Part shown: positions 1-11,683 of the stretch, piece after piece | Layout of the letters: each line of letters starts with the position of its first letter | Position numbering within the stretch: position 1 is the first letter of the stretch | Source of the DNA: Pseudomonas benzenivorans | Lineage (GTDB): Bacteria; Pseudomonadota; Gammaproteobacteria; Pseudomonadales; Pseudomonadaceae | Reading direction: 5' to 3' | Assembly: GCF_024397895.1 (NCBI RefSeq) | Contig: NZ_CP073346.1 | Location: 1,798,001-1,862,000, forward strand | Length of the DNA: 64,000 bases | Notes under the pieces: model-generated | Told to the model about the DNA's origin: nothing | Databases searched by the model: none | The model's input: the letters and a program-made list of their open reading frames with translations, nothing else | Position numbers and translations under genes: made by a program

Positions 1-1
1 C

Positions 2-28
2 ACCCAGCCCCGCGCGAGGACCGAGTGA
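2..28 (+). CDS. C-terminal tail of an upstream gene, probably lutA/lldE
   Basis: The first bases can be read as eight codons ending in a TGA at 26-28 that overlaps the lutB start by one base. In lactate-utilisation operons the gene before lutB is normally lutA (lldE), the small CCG-domain Fe-S subunit. Only the tail is in the window, so the identity rests on context and the frame assignment is tentative. Confidence 0.35.
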   Translation, partial: TQPRARTE

Positions 29-1488
29 TGAACGCCGAACAACGCATTCCCGCCGTGCAGTTGAGTGACGAAGCCGCGACGCCGGGCTTCAAACAGCGCG
101 CCCATGACGCCCTCGGCGACCCCCAGCTGCGCAAGAATTTCCGCACCGCCATGGACTCGCTGATGGCCAAGCGCGCCAGTGCCTTCAGCGACGCCGACGA
201 ACGCGAGCGGCTGCGCGCCCTGGGCAACCAGATCCGCGCCCGCGCACTCTCCAAGCTGCCCGAGTTGCTCGAGCGGCTGGAACGGAACCTGATCCGCAAC
301 GGTGTGAAAGTGCACTGGGCGGAAACGGTGGACGAGGCCAACGCCATCGTCCTGGAGATCGCCCGCGCTCACGAGGCGCGACAAGTGATCAAGGGCAAAT
401 CGATGGTCAGCGAAGAGATGGAGATGAACCACTTTCTCGCCGGCCGTGGCATTGAATGCCTGGAATCGGACATGGGCGAGTACATCGTCCAGCTCGACCA
501 CGAGAAGCCTTCCCATATCATCATGCCGGCAATCCACAAGAATGCCGGTCAGGTCGCGTCCTTGTTCCACGACAAACTCGGCGTGGAGTACACCAAGGAC
601 GTCGACCAACTCATTCAGATCGGCCGCCGCACCCTGCGCCGAAAATTCTTCGAGGCCGACATCGGCGTCTCCGGGGTCAACTTCGCCGTGGCCGAGACCG
701 GCACCCTGCTGCTGGTGGAAAACGAAGGCAACGGCCGCATGAGCACCACGGTGCCCAAGGTGCACATCGCCGTGACCGGTATCGAGAAGGTGGTGGAGAA
801 CCTGCGCGACACCGTGCCGCTGCTCTCGCTGCTGACCCGCTCGGCCCTGGGCCAGCCGATCACCACCTACGTCAACATGATCTCCGGCCCGCGCAAGGCC
901 GACGAGCTGGATGGCCCCGAGGAAGTGCACCTGGTGCTGCTGGACAACGGCCGTAGCCAGGCCTTCGCCGACAGCGAGCTGCGCCAGACCCTCAACTGCA
1001 TCCGCTGCGGCGCCTGCATGAACCATTGCCCGGTCTACACCCGGGTCGGCGGCCACAGTTACGGCGAGGTCTACCCCGGCCCCATCGGCGCGATCATCAC
1101 CCCGCATTTGGTCGGCCTGGGCAAGGTACCGGAGCATCCCAGCGCCTCGTCGCTGTGCGGCGCCTGCGGCGAAGTCTGCCCGGTGAAGATCCCGATTCCC
1201 TCGCTGCTGCGCCGCCTGCGCGAGGAGAACGTGAAGAGCCCCGACGCCCCGCACAAGGTCATGCGCGGCCAGGGCAGCAAGTATTCGCCGGGCGAGCGCC
1301 TGGCCTGGAAAGCCTGGCGCACCCTCTATACCAAGCCGCTGCTGTATCGCCTGTTCAGCTACCTGGCCACCCGCCTGGGCGGCCTGACCCCGAGCAAGCT
1401 CGGCCCCTGGACCGAGCACCATGTGGCGCCGGTACCGGCCACGCGCTCGCTGCACGAGCTGGCCAAACAGCACCTGGAGGGCAACTGA
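28..1488 (+). CDS. lutB: LutB, iron-sulfur subunit of L-lactate oxidation (486 aa)
   Basis: Subunit of the LutABC (LldEFG) complex that oxidises L-lactate to pyruvate, probably at the cytoplasmic face of the membrane. Residues about 60-300 form the LUD (DUF162) domain, including the motif GVSGVNFAVAETGT. Two ferredoxin-type cysteine clusters follow: CIRCGACMNHC from C324 and CGACGEVC from C377, as expected for two [4Fe-4S] centres. The length matches the family. A GTG at 25 is in frame, but the ATG at 28 is preferred because GAGGA at 16-20 lies seven bases upstream and the ATG overlaps the preceding stop. The stop overlaps the lutC start (TGATG), so the genes are translationally coupled. Confidence 0.93.
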   Translation: MNAEQRIPAVQLSDEAATPGFKQRAHDALGDPQLRKNFRTAMDSLMAKRASAFSDADERERLRALGNQIRARALSKLPELLERLERNLIRNGVKVHWAETVDEANAIVLEIARAHEARQVIKGKSMVSEEMEMNHFLAGRGIECLESDMGEYIVQLDHEKPSHIIMPAIHKNAGQVASLFHDKLGVEYTKDVDQLIQIGRRTLRRKFFEADIGVSGVNFAVAETGTLLLVENEGNGRMSTTVPKVHIAVTGIEKVVENLRDTVPLLSLLTRSALGQPITTYVNMISGPRKADELDGPEEVHLVLLDNGRSQAFADSELRQTLNCIRCGACMNHCPVYTRVGGHSYGEVYPGPIGAIITPHLVGLGKVPEHPSASSLCGACGEVCPVKIPIPSLLRRLREENVKSPDAPHKVMRGQGSKYSPGERLAWKAWRTLYTKPLLYRLFSYLATRLGGLTPSKLGPWTEHHVAPVPATRSLHELAKQHLEGN

Positions 1489-2155
1489 TGTCTGCCAAAG
1501 CGAATATCCTCGCCAAGCTGCAGCGCAGCCTGGAAGGCACCACGCCGATCGCCGACGACTTCGACGAGGCCCTGGTGACCCAGCCCTGGAGCTACCCGGC
1601 CGAGCAGCGCATCCCGCGCCTGCGCCAGCTGATGGAAGCGGTGCACACCGAGACCCACCTGACCCGCCAGGCCGAGTGGCCGGCGCTGGTCGAACGCCTG
1701 CTGATCGAGCGCGACATCGCCAGCCTGCTGATCGCCCCGAGCACCGCCCACGGCGAACAGTTCAGCAAGCACTGCCAGCGGGCGTCCAGCACCCTCGCGC
1801 TCAAGGCCTACGACCGGCCCATCGAGCAGTGGAAAGCCGAGCTGTTCGACGACACCCCGGCCAGCCTGACCGGCACCCTCGGCGCCATTGCCTCCACCGG
1901 CAGCCTGATCCTCTGGCCGACGCCCGAGGAGCCGCGGCTGATGAGCCTGGTACCGCCACTGCACATCGCCCTGCTCAAGGCCAGCCAGGTGAGCGACAAC
2001 CTCTACCAGGTCCAGCAGGAGAGGGGCTGGGCCGCCGGCATGCCGACCAACGCGCTGCTGGTATCCGGGCCGTCGAAGACCGCCGACATCGAGCAGGTGC
2101 TGGCCTACGGCGCCCATGGGCCGAAGGACCTGGTCGTGCTGATCCTGGAGGATGC

Positions 2156-2159
<4 letters not shown>
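1488..2159 (+). CDS. lutC: LutC, lactate utilisation protein C (223 aa)
   Basis: Third component of the LutABC lactate-oxidising complex, a stand-alone LUD (DUF162) domain. Family marks include the GTLGAIASTGSL stretch in the middle and the C-terminal GMPTNALLVSGPSKTADIE region followed by GAHGPKDL, typical of LutC/YkgG. The ATG at 1488 is fixed by the one-base overlap with the lutB stop and by GGAGG at 1476-1480. The stop TGA overlaps the ATG of the next gene (ATGA), giving a tight three-gene run. No metal-binding cysteines are visible, as usual for LutC. Confidence 0.92.
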
Positions 2160-4963
<2,804 letters not shown>

Positions 4964-4992
4964 GCCGCATCCGTCATCGCGCACCGACAACA

Positions 4993-5025
4993 GAAGGCCC
5001 CGTCCCGCCGCCGCGGGGCTTTTCT
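4993..5025 (+). terminator. Rho-independent terminator of the lut-dld operon
   Basis: An AGAAGGCCCCG arm and a CGGGGCTTTTCT arm form a GC-rich stem with a CGCC-rich loop and a short T run, 30 bases after the dehydrogenase stop codon. Confidence 0.75.
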
Positions 5026-5110
5026 GGTCGAGCGAAAGCAGACCAGCGGCCACTGGCCATCCACGGCGCTTCCTATACTGAATATCTTCCCCACCCGAAG
5101 GAGCCACACC

Positions 5111-5356
5111 ATGCGCCGCCTAGCCGTTTGCCTCGCCGCTGCCCTGCTCAGTGCCCCGCTCTGGGCCGCACATTGCCCGGCGGATATGGCGAAGATCGAT
5201 GCCATGCTGCAAAGCAACCCGCCTAGCGATCCAGCGGTGCTGGCGCAAGTGCAGACGCTCCGCGCCGAAGGCGAGGCGCTGCACAAGAGTGGTGATCACG
5301 GAAAATCCGTGGAAGTACTCGGCGAAGCGCTGGAACTGCTCGAGGCCAGCGAGTAA
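5111..5356 (+). CDS. Small exported protein of unknown function (81 aa)
   Basis: Residues 1-19 form a signal peptide (basic start, hydrophobic LAAALLSAPL, cleavage at WAA-HC), so the mature product is a roughly 60-residue periplasmic protein. The rest is predicted helical, with HCPADMAKIDAML and a second helix rich in E and L that could form a helical hairpin or coiled coil. AAGGAG at 5098-5103 precedes the ATG. The gene stands alone between the operon terminator and the convergent sensor kinase. Small proteins of this kind are common in Pseudomonas; I do not recognise a function. Confidence 0.75.
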   Translation: MRRLAVCLAAALLSAPLWAAHCPADMAKIDAMLQSNPPSDPAVLAQVQTLRAEGEALHKSGDHGKSVEVLGEALELLEASE

Positions 5357-5376
5357 TCGCCGTTGCTCGGCCAGGA

Positions 5377-8316
5377 CTAGTCGCCCTGACCGAGCAGAGA
5401 CATGGCCAGCTGGCGCACCTCGGCCAGTTCGAAGGGCTTGGCCAGGCAGGCCTGCGCCCCGCGCACTCGGGCCTCGTCGAACAACTGCTCATTGGCCGCC
5501 GCGCTGATCACCAGCACCGGCACCCCGCGCAGACGCGGATCGCTGCGCATGACATCCAGCACCTGCAAGCCATCGCCGTCCGGCAGATCCAGATCCAGTA
5601 TCAACAGCGCCGGCGCCTCGGCAGTCAGGGCCGATAGCGCCTCCTGCACCGAGCCGACCCCACGAACCTTGGCGAAGTCACGCAGCGCCTCCTGGGCCAC
5701 CTTCATGCTCGCCGGGTGATCCTCGACGCACAGCACATCGGCCTGACCCGCGGGAGCCGCCAGCTCGTTGCCGGCCCAGGCCGACGGGGTCGGCTCGGGC
5801 GCGGCGGCGCTAGGCAAGTCGATCCAGAACCGACTGCCGTGACCTGCGCTACTCTCGAAGCCCATTTCGCCGCCCATCAGGCTCGCCAACTCACGACAGA
5901 GGACCAGCCCGATGCCGGTACCGGGCGTACTCGAGTTCTCCCGACCCAGGCGCTGGAACGGCTGGAACAGCTGAGCCTGCTGCTCCTCTGTCAGCCCCGG
6001 TCCGTTGTCGTCTACCCACAGGCGCACGCCGCCCGGCCGCAGCTCATAGCCCATGCGGATCACGCCCTGCGGGCTGTTGTACTTGATGGCGTTGGACAGC
6101 AGGTTGAGCATCACCTGGCGCACCCGGCGCAAATCGGCCTGCACGTACAACGGCGCATCGGCCTCCGCCTGCACGTCCAGGCGCAGATGCCGCTGCTGCA
6201 CCTCGGGCTGGATCAACTCGGCGCAGCTGGCGAGCAGCTCGCCGATGGCGACCGGTTGCAACTGCAACTGCTGACGACGGCTTTCGATGCTCGACAGGTC
6301 GAGGATGTCGTCGACCAGAGAGGTCAGATGGCGGCTGGCGTTGACGATCTCCCGCGCGTAGTCGGCCTCCTGCTGGGCATCGGGCTTCTCCTGCGCCTCC
6401 ATCTCGATCAACTGGCCGAAGCCGTAGATCGCGTTCAGCGGCGTACGCAGCTCGTGGCTCATGCTGGAGAGGAAGCGGCTCTTGGCCTGGCTGGCCGCCT
6501 GGGCCTCCAGGCTGGCACGGCGCAGCTCCTCCTGGGCCTGCTTGAGGCGGGTGATGTCGACATGGGTGCCGGCAATGCGCAGCACATGGCCGGCGGCATC
6601 GCGCTCGAGCACCTTGCCCCGGCTGAGTAGCCAGGCGTACTCGCCACGCGCGTCGGCGTAACGGTATTCAGCCTCGAACTGGTCCTCGCCGCTGGCGAAG
6701 AATAGCTCGCGCAGGTGACGGATGCGCTCCAGGTCATTGGGATGCACGCGCTGGTTGAACTCGCCGATGCTCATGCGTTCCTGGGTCAGGCCGAAGCGCT
6801 TGAGGAAGCGCCCGCTCAGCTTGATGGTCGAGCTCGGCCAGTCCACCTCCCACAGACTCTCCGTGGTGCTTTCCAGCACCAGCTCGAGAATCCGCTGCGC
6901 CTCGCGGCGCTCGGTCTCGCTGGCCTGCAGTTGCTCGCCGGTGTGCTGCACCGCCTGCGCCATGGAGGTCAGCTCGGCGATCTGGCTGGTCGGCGCACTG
7001 GGATGGAAATCCCCCTGACCGATCCGTCGCATCATCCCGCTGATACCGGCAATCGGCTGCGCCAGTTGATCGCTCAATTGCCGCGAACGCATCCACATCC
7101 AGGCGAAGAACAGCAGATAGAACAGCGCCAGGCCGGCGATCAGCAGGTAGCCGATTTGCAGGTAACGCTCGGCCAGCCGGTTGGTTTCGCTGAAGATCTG
7201 CTCCTCGTCCACCACCAACAGCAGGCGCCAGCCGGTCTGCGGAATCTCGCTCCAGGCCACCAGGCGATTGCGCCCGCCCAGCTGCACCTCCTGCACATTG
7301 CCCTGGCCGTCTGCCATGGCCTGCAGCAGCGGCTGCATATCAGCGTACTTGTCCAGGCGGAAGTCTTCCGGCTTGAGCACCTCGCGGCGCACCGCCTCCG
7401 CATAGGAATACTCGGTCAGTTCGCGGAGACCGAAATCCCGCTCGCCGGCCTGGGGCAGCGCCATGATGTTGTGATCGCGGCTGACCAGCATGGCGTAACC
7501 CTGCCAGGGCACATCCAGCTCGCCGATCTCGGTGAGCATCTGGCCGACCGTGATATCCAGGCCCACCACCCCCTCGAGGAAGTCGCCGCGGTACACCGGG
7601 GCGACCGCCGACATCATCCAGCCCTGGCCGGCCGGATCGAGGTAGACATCGGTCCAGGCCACCTTGCGCTCCGGGTTGTGCCGGGCGTCGGCCAGATAGT
7701 AGAAGTTGTAGTCCGGTATCACCATGTCATGGGGATACTGCTCGGGCGTCATGAAGAACGGGTAGATGCGGTTGTAGCTGTCCCAACTGTTGAAATAGAG
7801 CGCCGCCACCAAGGGGTTGGCAGCGCGGATCGACTGCATCAGCGGGTCGACCTGCGACAGGCGCAAGGCCTTGTCCCGATCCTGGCGCCCGGGGGGCGTG
7901 CTGTTGGCATAGAAAGACGCCGCGCGGCCATCGTCGCTGCGCGTGTAGAACACCCCGCTGGGCGTGGAGGCATGGCGCTGCCGCTCCAGCGCATCGGGCT
8001 CGAAGGCGGTATTGCTCAGCGCCTGCAGCGACGCATCGCGGAAGATCTGCACCTGCGCCTCGACGGACCGCAGACGGCTATCGATCACCTGTCCCTCACG
8101 GGCTACGGCGGCCGACAGGTCGTCCAGCGCGCTTCGCTGCAGATAGTCGATCTGGGCATCGCGAATCGCGGCGTTACTCAACAAATAGACGGTAATCAGC
8201 ACCGATTCGACCAGAACCAGCGGAATCAAAGCACTCTGCACAAAGGCGCGCCAGATCCACTGGCGCAGGGGATAACGCGACGTGCGCGGCATAGATAGGT
8301 CTCGTCCCAAAGACAT
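5377..8316 (-). CDS. Hybrid sensor histidine kinase with periplasmic sensor, PAS and receiver (979 aa)
   Basis: Membrane-bound hybrid kinase. An N-terminal TM (about 26-48), a large periplasmic region of dCache type (about 50-395, with methyl-accepting-chemotaxis-like VGLDITVG) and a second TM (about 395-415) are followed by HAMP, a PAS/PAC domain (about 495-615), HisKA with SMSHELRTPLNA (phospho-accepting His621), HATPase with NLLSNAIKYN, DNGPGL and GTGIGL boxes, and a C-terminal receiver with phospho-acceptor Asp908 in ILDLDLPDGDG. The fused receiver suggests a phosphorelay to an unlinked Hpt or regulator. An internal ATG at 8292 (MPRTS) is an alternative start; neither has a strong Shine-Dalgarno. 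The signal cannot be told from sequence. Confidence 0.9.
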   Translation of the reverse strand: MSLGRDLSMPRTSRYPLRQWIWRAFVQSALIPLVLVESVLITVYLLSNAAIRDAQIDYLQRSALDDLSAAVAREGQVIDSRLRSVEAQVQIFRDASLQALSNTAFEPDALERQRHASTPSGVFYTRSDDGRAASFYANSTPPGRQDRDKALRLSQVDPLMQSIRAANPLVAALYFNSWDSYNRIYPFFMTPEQYPHDMVIPDYNFYYLADARHNPERKVAWTDVYLDPAGQGWMMSAVAPVYRGDFLEGVVGLDITVGQMLTEIGELDVPWQGYAMLVSRDHNIMALPQAGERDFGLRELTEYSYAEAVRREVLKPEDFRLDKYADMQPLLQAMADGQGNVQEVQLGGRNRLVAWSEIPQTGWRLLLVVDEEQIFSETNRLAERYLQIGYLLIAGLALFYLLFFAWMWMRSRQLSDQLAQPIAGISGMMRRIGQGDFHPSAPTSQIAELTSMAQAVQHTGEQLQASETERREAQRILELVLESTTESLWEVDWPSSTIKLSGRFLKRFGLTQERMSIGEFNQRVHPNDLERIRHLRELFFASGEDQFEAEYRYADARGEYAWLLSRGKVLERDAAGHVLRIAGTHVDITRLKQAQEELRRASLEAQAASQAKSRFLSSMSHELRTPLNAIYGFGQLIEMEAQEKPDAQQEADYAREIVNASRHLTSLVDDILDLSSIESRRQQLQLQPVAIGELLASCAELIQPEVQQRHLRLDVQAEADAPLYVQADLRRVRQVMLNLLSNAIKYNSPQGVIRMGYELRPGGVRLWVDDNGPGLTEEQQAQLFQPFQRLGRENSSTPGTGIGLVLCRELASLMGGEMGFESSAGHGSRFWIDLPSAAAPEPTPSAWAGNELAAPAGQADVLCVEDHPASMKVAQEALRDFAKVRGVGSVQEALSALTAEAPALLILDLDLPDGDGLQVLDVMRSDPRLRGVPVLVISAAANEQLFDEARVRGAQACLAKPFELAEVRQLAMSLLGQGD

Positions 8317-8439
8317 GACAGCAACTCAGGGGGTAATCATAGCCGCACTCTGCCATCGGCGTCCGCGCAGAGATTGCCGGGTCGACGCCGATGAGCCGAT
8401 GCCGTACACTTCGGGCGTAGCTTCACCCATGACAGTTTT

Positions 8440-8797
8440 GGGGCCGATTAGGATTCGACGCCGGTAGCAAAACTTGAGGGGCATGCCGAGCTGGTAGCAG
8501 AACTCGTAAATTCGCTGCTGCAAACTTATAGTTGCCAACGACGACAACTACGCTCTAGCCGCCTAAGTGCCGCTAGCTGACCCTAGGGGATGCCTGTAAA
8601 CCCGAAGATTTGGTCAGTCATATAGAACAGGATCGCCGCCAAGTTCGCTGTAGACGTAACGGCTAAAACTCATACAGCTCGCTCAAAGCGCCCTGCCACT
8701 CGGGCCGCGATGAGTTAACTCAATAGAGATGGCTAAGCATGTAGAACCGATAGCGGAGAACTGGCGGACGGGGGTTCAAATCCCCCCGGCTCCACCA
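8440..8797 (+). ncRNA. ssrA: tmRNA (ssrA)
   Basis: Transfer-messenger RNA that rescues stalled ribosomes. The 5' end GGGGCCG pairs with CGGCTCC next to the encoded CCA at 8795-8797 to form the acceptor stem. The GGTTCAAATCC T-arm is present. The tag frame at 8534-8566 reads ANDDNYALAA followed by TAA, the tag known from Pseudomonas. The gene is intact although an island is integrated immediately downstream: the island carries a copy of the 3' end that restores the gene. Confidence 0.97.
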
Positions 8798-8856
8798 AAT
8801 AAGCCCCTGAAAAGCCTAGTGTTTTTCAGGGGTTTTTCTTTGGGTGTCGAAAAAGT
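8772..8856 (+). repeat. attL: left 85 bp direct repeat
   Basis: Starts in the tmRNA T-loop (GGGTTCAAATCC), runs through the CCA end and terminator, and ends GTGTCGAAAAAGT. It matches 17549-17633 except for a small difference in the acceptor stem (GGCTCCACCA here, GGCCCACCA at the right) and one fewer T in the terminator tail. This copy completes the functional tmRNA. Confidence 0.9.
8804..8837 (+). terminator. tmRNA terminator
   Basis: CCCCTGAAAA pairs with TTTTCAGGGG across an eight-base loop and is followed by five T residues, directly after the tmRNA 3' end. The same terminator occurs a second time near 17580-17616 as part of the island's right-hand repeat. Confidence 0.85.
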
Positions 8857-9040
8857 GTCGAGTAAGGTTACTGACCTGCAACCCCTCAAGGTCACTTGGC
8901 AACCGAAAATAAACACACTACCTTAGAGCTGCTGCCACCCTTATGGGGCAGTGTTGGGCCAGTTCGCGTGACGCGACTGGCACCGCTTCCGATTCAGTTA
9001 CTGATCGGGCGGACTTCCTAAAACTGAATAGGAGGCCGCC

Positions 9041-9421
9041 ATGGCTATCAGTCCCCTCCAAAAGCACCGCCAAACCGCCTACGACCGCCAGAATGGAGCA
9101 TGCTGCTATTGCGGCTTTCAGATGTGGCGCGATTCCGCAGAGCAATTCGCCCAAGAGCACAGAATCTCCTTAGCCCAAGCTCGGCACTTTCAGTGCACGG
9201 CTGAGCACCTCGTTGCTCGCCAGGACGGCGGGAAGGATGCGAAAGGGAACATTGCCGCAGCATGCAAACGATGCAACCAACTGCGCCACCAACGTAGAAG
9301 CGCCCCCGCCCCCAACAGGTACCAAGAGCACGTCCAACGCAGGCTTAATCAAGGCGGCTGGCACGCTCTGCCTGCAAAGGCACGACTTATACGCAGCGAG
9401 GTGCCTAACCTACCGGTGTAG
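9041..9421 (+). CDS. HNH endonuclease-like protein (126 aa)
   Basis: Small HNH-family protein. The core shows C21-x2-C24 and C75-x2-C78 for a structural zinc, E55-H56 in TAEHLVAR as the first catalytic His region, and N70 and N79 (KGNIAAACKRCN) completing the ββα-metal fold. AGGAGG at 9029-9034 lies six bases before the ATG. It is the first gene inside the left end of the island and converges with the integrase, the two 3' ends overlapping by 17 bases. Proteins like this are common on mobile elements; its role could be restriction of competing DNA, a homing-like function or element maintenance. No methylase or specificity partner is visible. Confidence 0.85.
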   Translation: MAISPLQKHRQTAYDRQNGACCYCGFQMWRDSAEQFAQEHRISLAQARHFQCTAEHLVARQDGGKDAKGNIAAACKRCNQLRHQRRSAPAPNRYQEHVQRRLNQGGWHALPAKARLIRSEVPNLPV

Positions 9422-10406
9422 CCGCCGAAGAAAGCGGTCCAAGCCTGATGGCGTCCTGCAAATGGTCCGGAGCCAAATGCGCATAGCGCATAGTCATCGC
9501 CAAGCTGGAGTGGCCCAGGATTTTCTGCAGGGTGAGGATGTTGCCGCCGTTCTGGATGAAGTGGCTGGCGAAGGTATGGCGCAGCGCGTGAGCAGCCTGG
9601 CCTTTCGGGAGCTTGATGGTTGTGCGGGACAGGGCTCGGCGGAACGAGGTGATGGCCGAGTTGGGTTGGCCATGCTGCTTCCAGTGGCGAACGATCTTGG
9701 CCGCCAGCTCTGCCGAGATCGGCACCGAGCGCACCTTACCGCTCTTGGTCCCGCTGAAGGTGATCACACCATTACGCAGCCCGGTCGGTTTCAGCTTCTC
9801 AGCCTCTGACCAACGCGCCCCGGTCGCCAAGCAGATCAGTACGATGATCTCGACGTGCGGGTTATCGCAGCCCGAACGGATGGCTTGCAGCAACTCGGCA
9901 ATCTGTTCCGTGGTCAGCCAGGACAGCTCACGTTCCTGGAGCTTCAACGGCTTCACCAGGGCCAGCGGGTTCGCGTAGCTGATGACCCCGAGGCCGCGCA
10001 GTTCGTTGTATACCGAACGCAGATAGCCCAACTCATTGTTCAGGGTCTTAGGCGAAACACCCTGCCCTAGCCTGACCCGGCGATCATGGGCGTAGGCCTG
10101 CGGGTCGAGCTTGGCGGCCCGAGGATTGCCGAGGCGCCGGGCCAGTTGATCCAGCTTGGAACGGCGGCGCTCACCATCGCGCAGCGAGTGGCCATGCAGA
10201 TCGAACCATGAGCCGACAAGGTCAGTGAGCCGCCGGGCATCGGTTGGCCGAGGGGACCAATCCGCATCGACAATCACCTTGCTACGGCAGGTCGACTCGA
10301 AACGCTGGGCTTCACCCTTGGTCTTGAACGTCTTGCGAAAGCGCTTGCCCTTGATGGGCTCTACATCGACCTTCCAACGTCCATCCGGCAGTTGGTGGAT
10401 CGCCAT
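9405..10406 (-). CDS. Tyrosine recombinase (integrase) of the island (333 aa)
   Basis: Site-specific recombinase expected to catalyse integration into and excision from the ssrA 3' end. An AP2-like arm-binding region (1-50) and a SAM-like core-binding domain (about 55-145) precede the catalytic domain. Catalytic residues visible are R198 (TGARWSE), K near 221-224, H273 and R276 (HALRHTF), H299 (LGHSS) and the nucleophile Y308 (MRYAHL). The ATG at 10406 is chosen over 10424 because it overlaps the rep stop codon (TGATG), implying coupling. The rep-then-integrase order is the same as at the end of Pf-type filamentous prophages. Confidence 0.93.
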   Translation of the reverse strand: MAIHQLPDGRWKVDVEPIKGKRFRKTFKTKGEAQRFESTCRSKVIVDADWSPRPTDARRLTDLVGSWFDLHGHSLRDGERRRSKLDQLARRLGNPRAAKLDPQAYAHDRRVRLGQGVSPKTLNNELGYLRSVYNELRGLGVISYANPLALVKPLKLQERELSWLTTEQIAELLQAIRSGCDNPHVEIIVLICLATGARWSEAEKLKPTGLRNGVITFSGTKSGKVRSVPISAELAAKIVRHWKQHGQPNSAITSFRRALSRTTIKLPKGQAAHALRHTFASHFIQNGGNILTLQKILGHSSLAMTMRYAHLAPDHLQDAIRLGPLSSAATPVG

Positions 10407-11683
10407 CAGACCGCACGCCCCCACCTCACCTGTCGTTCCTCGAGCAGGTCTTTGATGTGCCGGTATATGTCCCGCTCAGTCTTTTCCTTGGCCGCGTAGT
10501 GATCCCGTATAACGGGCCAACAGTCCCATTGTTTTAGGGTGGAGAACGCCTTTTTTGCGCCCACCCGCTCCCTTGCCAGTAGGCTTACGAAGTTTCCCAG
10601 GAACAGCTCCACGTTCTTGCCCGAGAAGCCCCGCGACGTCTTGTAGTAGCGCTTGTACTCGGTCTGATCGAGCAGGGAGTCCACCGGCAGATCGACCCGC
10701 ACGTCATCGCGGATCAGGGTCCAGATCGCCTCGAAATGACCAGGGCGAGCCAGCAACTTGAACTGCCCCAGGCCATAGCGCCACAGGCCGTCCAGATGGC
10801 CCGAGAAGGCGGCAAACGAGCGAGTGTCGATGGCCTCACCCGTCCGCACGTCAATGGAGCCGCTGGCGAACTGCTGGATGATCGAGTGGTGATAGCGCAG
10901 CTCCACCCGCCACACGTCTTGCTCCGGGTCGTAGTTGTTGGGGTCGTCTGCGTCGAAGCTGTCGCGGCGCTTCCAGACGCTTTCCCAGTAGTCGAGCTTG
11001 TCGGTGGCGCGGGCCTGTTCGGTCTTGTTGTAGATGGCCAGCTGCACGCCACCGGCCGAACCGAACATGGACGTTTCCCCGCGGCCGTAGACGCTCGACT
11101 TGGTGGCCCAGCTGACCTCACTGATGCCCGAAATATCGCGGTGCGTGCGGGCCTTGCAGTGCATGCGGGCGACCAGATCGGCGGGCGGCGTCCAGCCCTG
11201 CAGGTCCAACGCCAGATGAACCGCGCACTGGTTGATTTCCAGGTGGCTCAACACGGCGTCGGCGTAGTGGTCCAGGTGCTCTTGCAGACGCTCCGGCGAC
11301 AGGGCGTCGATGGCGTGGGGTGACACCTCAATTTTCAGGTGCGGGCCGATGTTGTCGAGCTTGGCGTTGAAGTTCTTGATCAGCAGGATCAGCCCAAGGT
11401 CGGCGTTTTGCAGCTTGTACTGGTAGCCCGAATCGCGCCCTACCCGTCCCGAGTGCCAGCGCTGGCCGGCAAAATCCACCATGACGCCCGGCGTTTCGAA
11501 CAGCGCCATGACTTCCGGGCGGATTATGCCCCGGTACAGCTGACGCACCGTGTCGACGCCGCAGCGCAGCAGGCGGACTTTCGACAGGTCGGTGATCTTG
11601 GCGTTGCCGCGCTCAACGAACAGGCGGCCGGTTGGGCTTTCGAAGCCATCGAGGTTTAACCGAATCTGATCCTTAGCTTTCAT
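10406..11683 (-). CDS. Rolling-circle replication initiator, Rep_trans / Pf-phage type (425 aa)
   Basis: Resembles the replication initiation proteins of Pf-type filamentous phages and related plasmids (Rep_trans family). Features consistent with the family are a central AVHLALDLQGW segment, a YNKTEQARATD segment, and WRVELRYHH in the second half, which together should form the nicking domain. The active-site tyrosine is not certain by eye. GGAG lies nine bases before the ATG. The stop overlaps the integrase start by one base, making rep-int a coupled pair. A long hairpin lies just upstream (11752-11825). The call is family-level; exact mechanism and host range are unknown. Confidence 0.78.
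   Translation of the reverse strand: MKAKDQIRLNLDGFESPTGRLFVERGNAKITDLSKVRLLRCGVDTVRQLYRGIIRPEVMALFETPGVMVDFAGQRWHSGRVGRDSGYQYKLQNADLGLILLIKNFNAKLDNIGPHLKIEVSPHAIDALSPERLQEHLDHYADAVLSHLEINQCAVHLALDLQGWTPPADLVARMHCKARTHRDISGISEVSWATKSSVYGRGETSMFGSAGGVQLAIYNKTEQARATDKLDYWESVWKRRDSFDADDPNNYDPEQDVWRVELRYHHSIIQQFASGSIDVRTGEAIDTRSFAAFSGHLDGLWRYGLGQFKLLARPGHFEAIWTLIRDDVRVDLPVDSLLDQTEYKRYYKTSRGFSGKNVELFLGNFVSLLARERVGAKKAFSTLKQWDCWPVIRDHYAAKEKTERDIYRHIKDLLEERQVRWGRAV

Noticed and set aside
6715..8298. 527-codon plus-strand frame opposite the sensor kinase
   Set aside because: Shadow frame. The minus strand carries a full, ordered multi-domain kinase.
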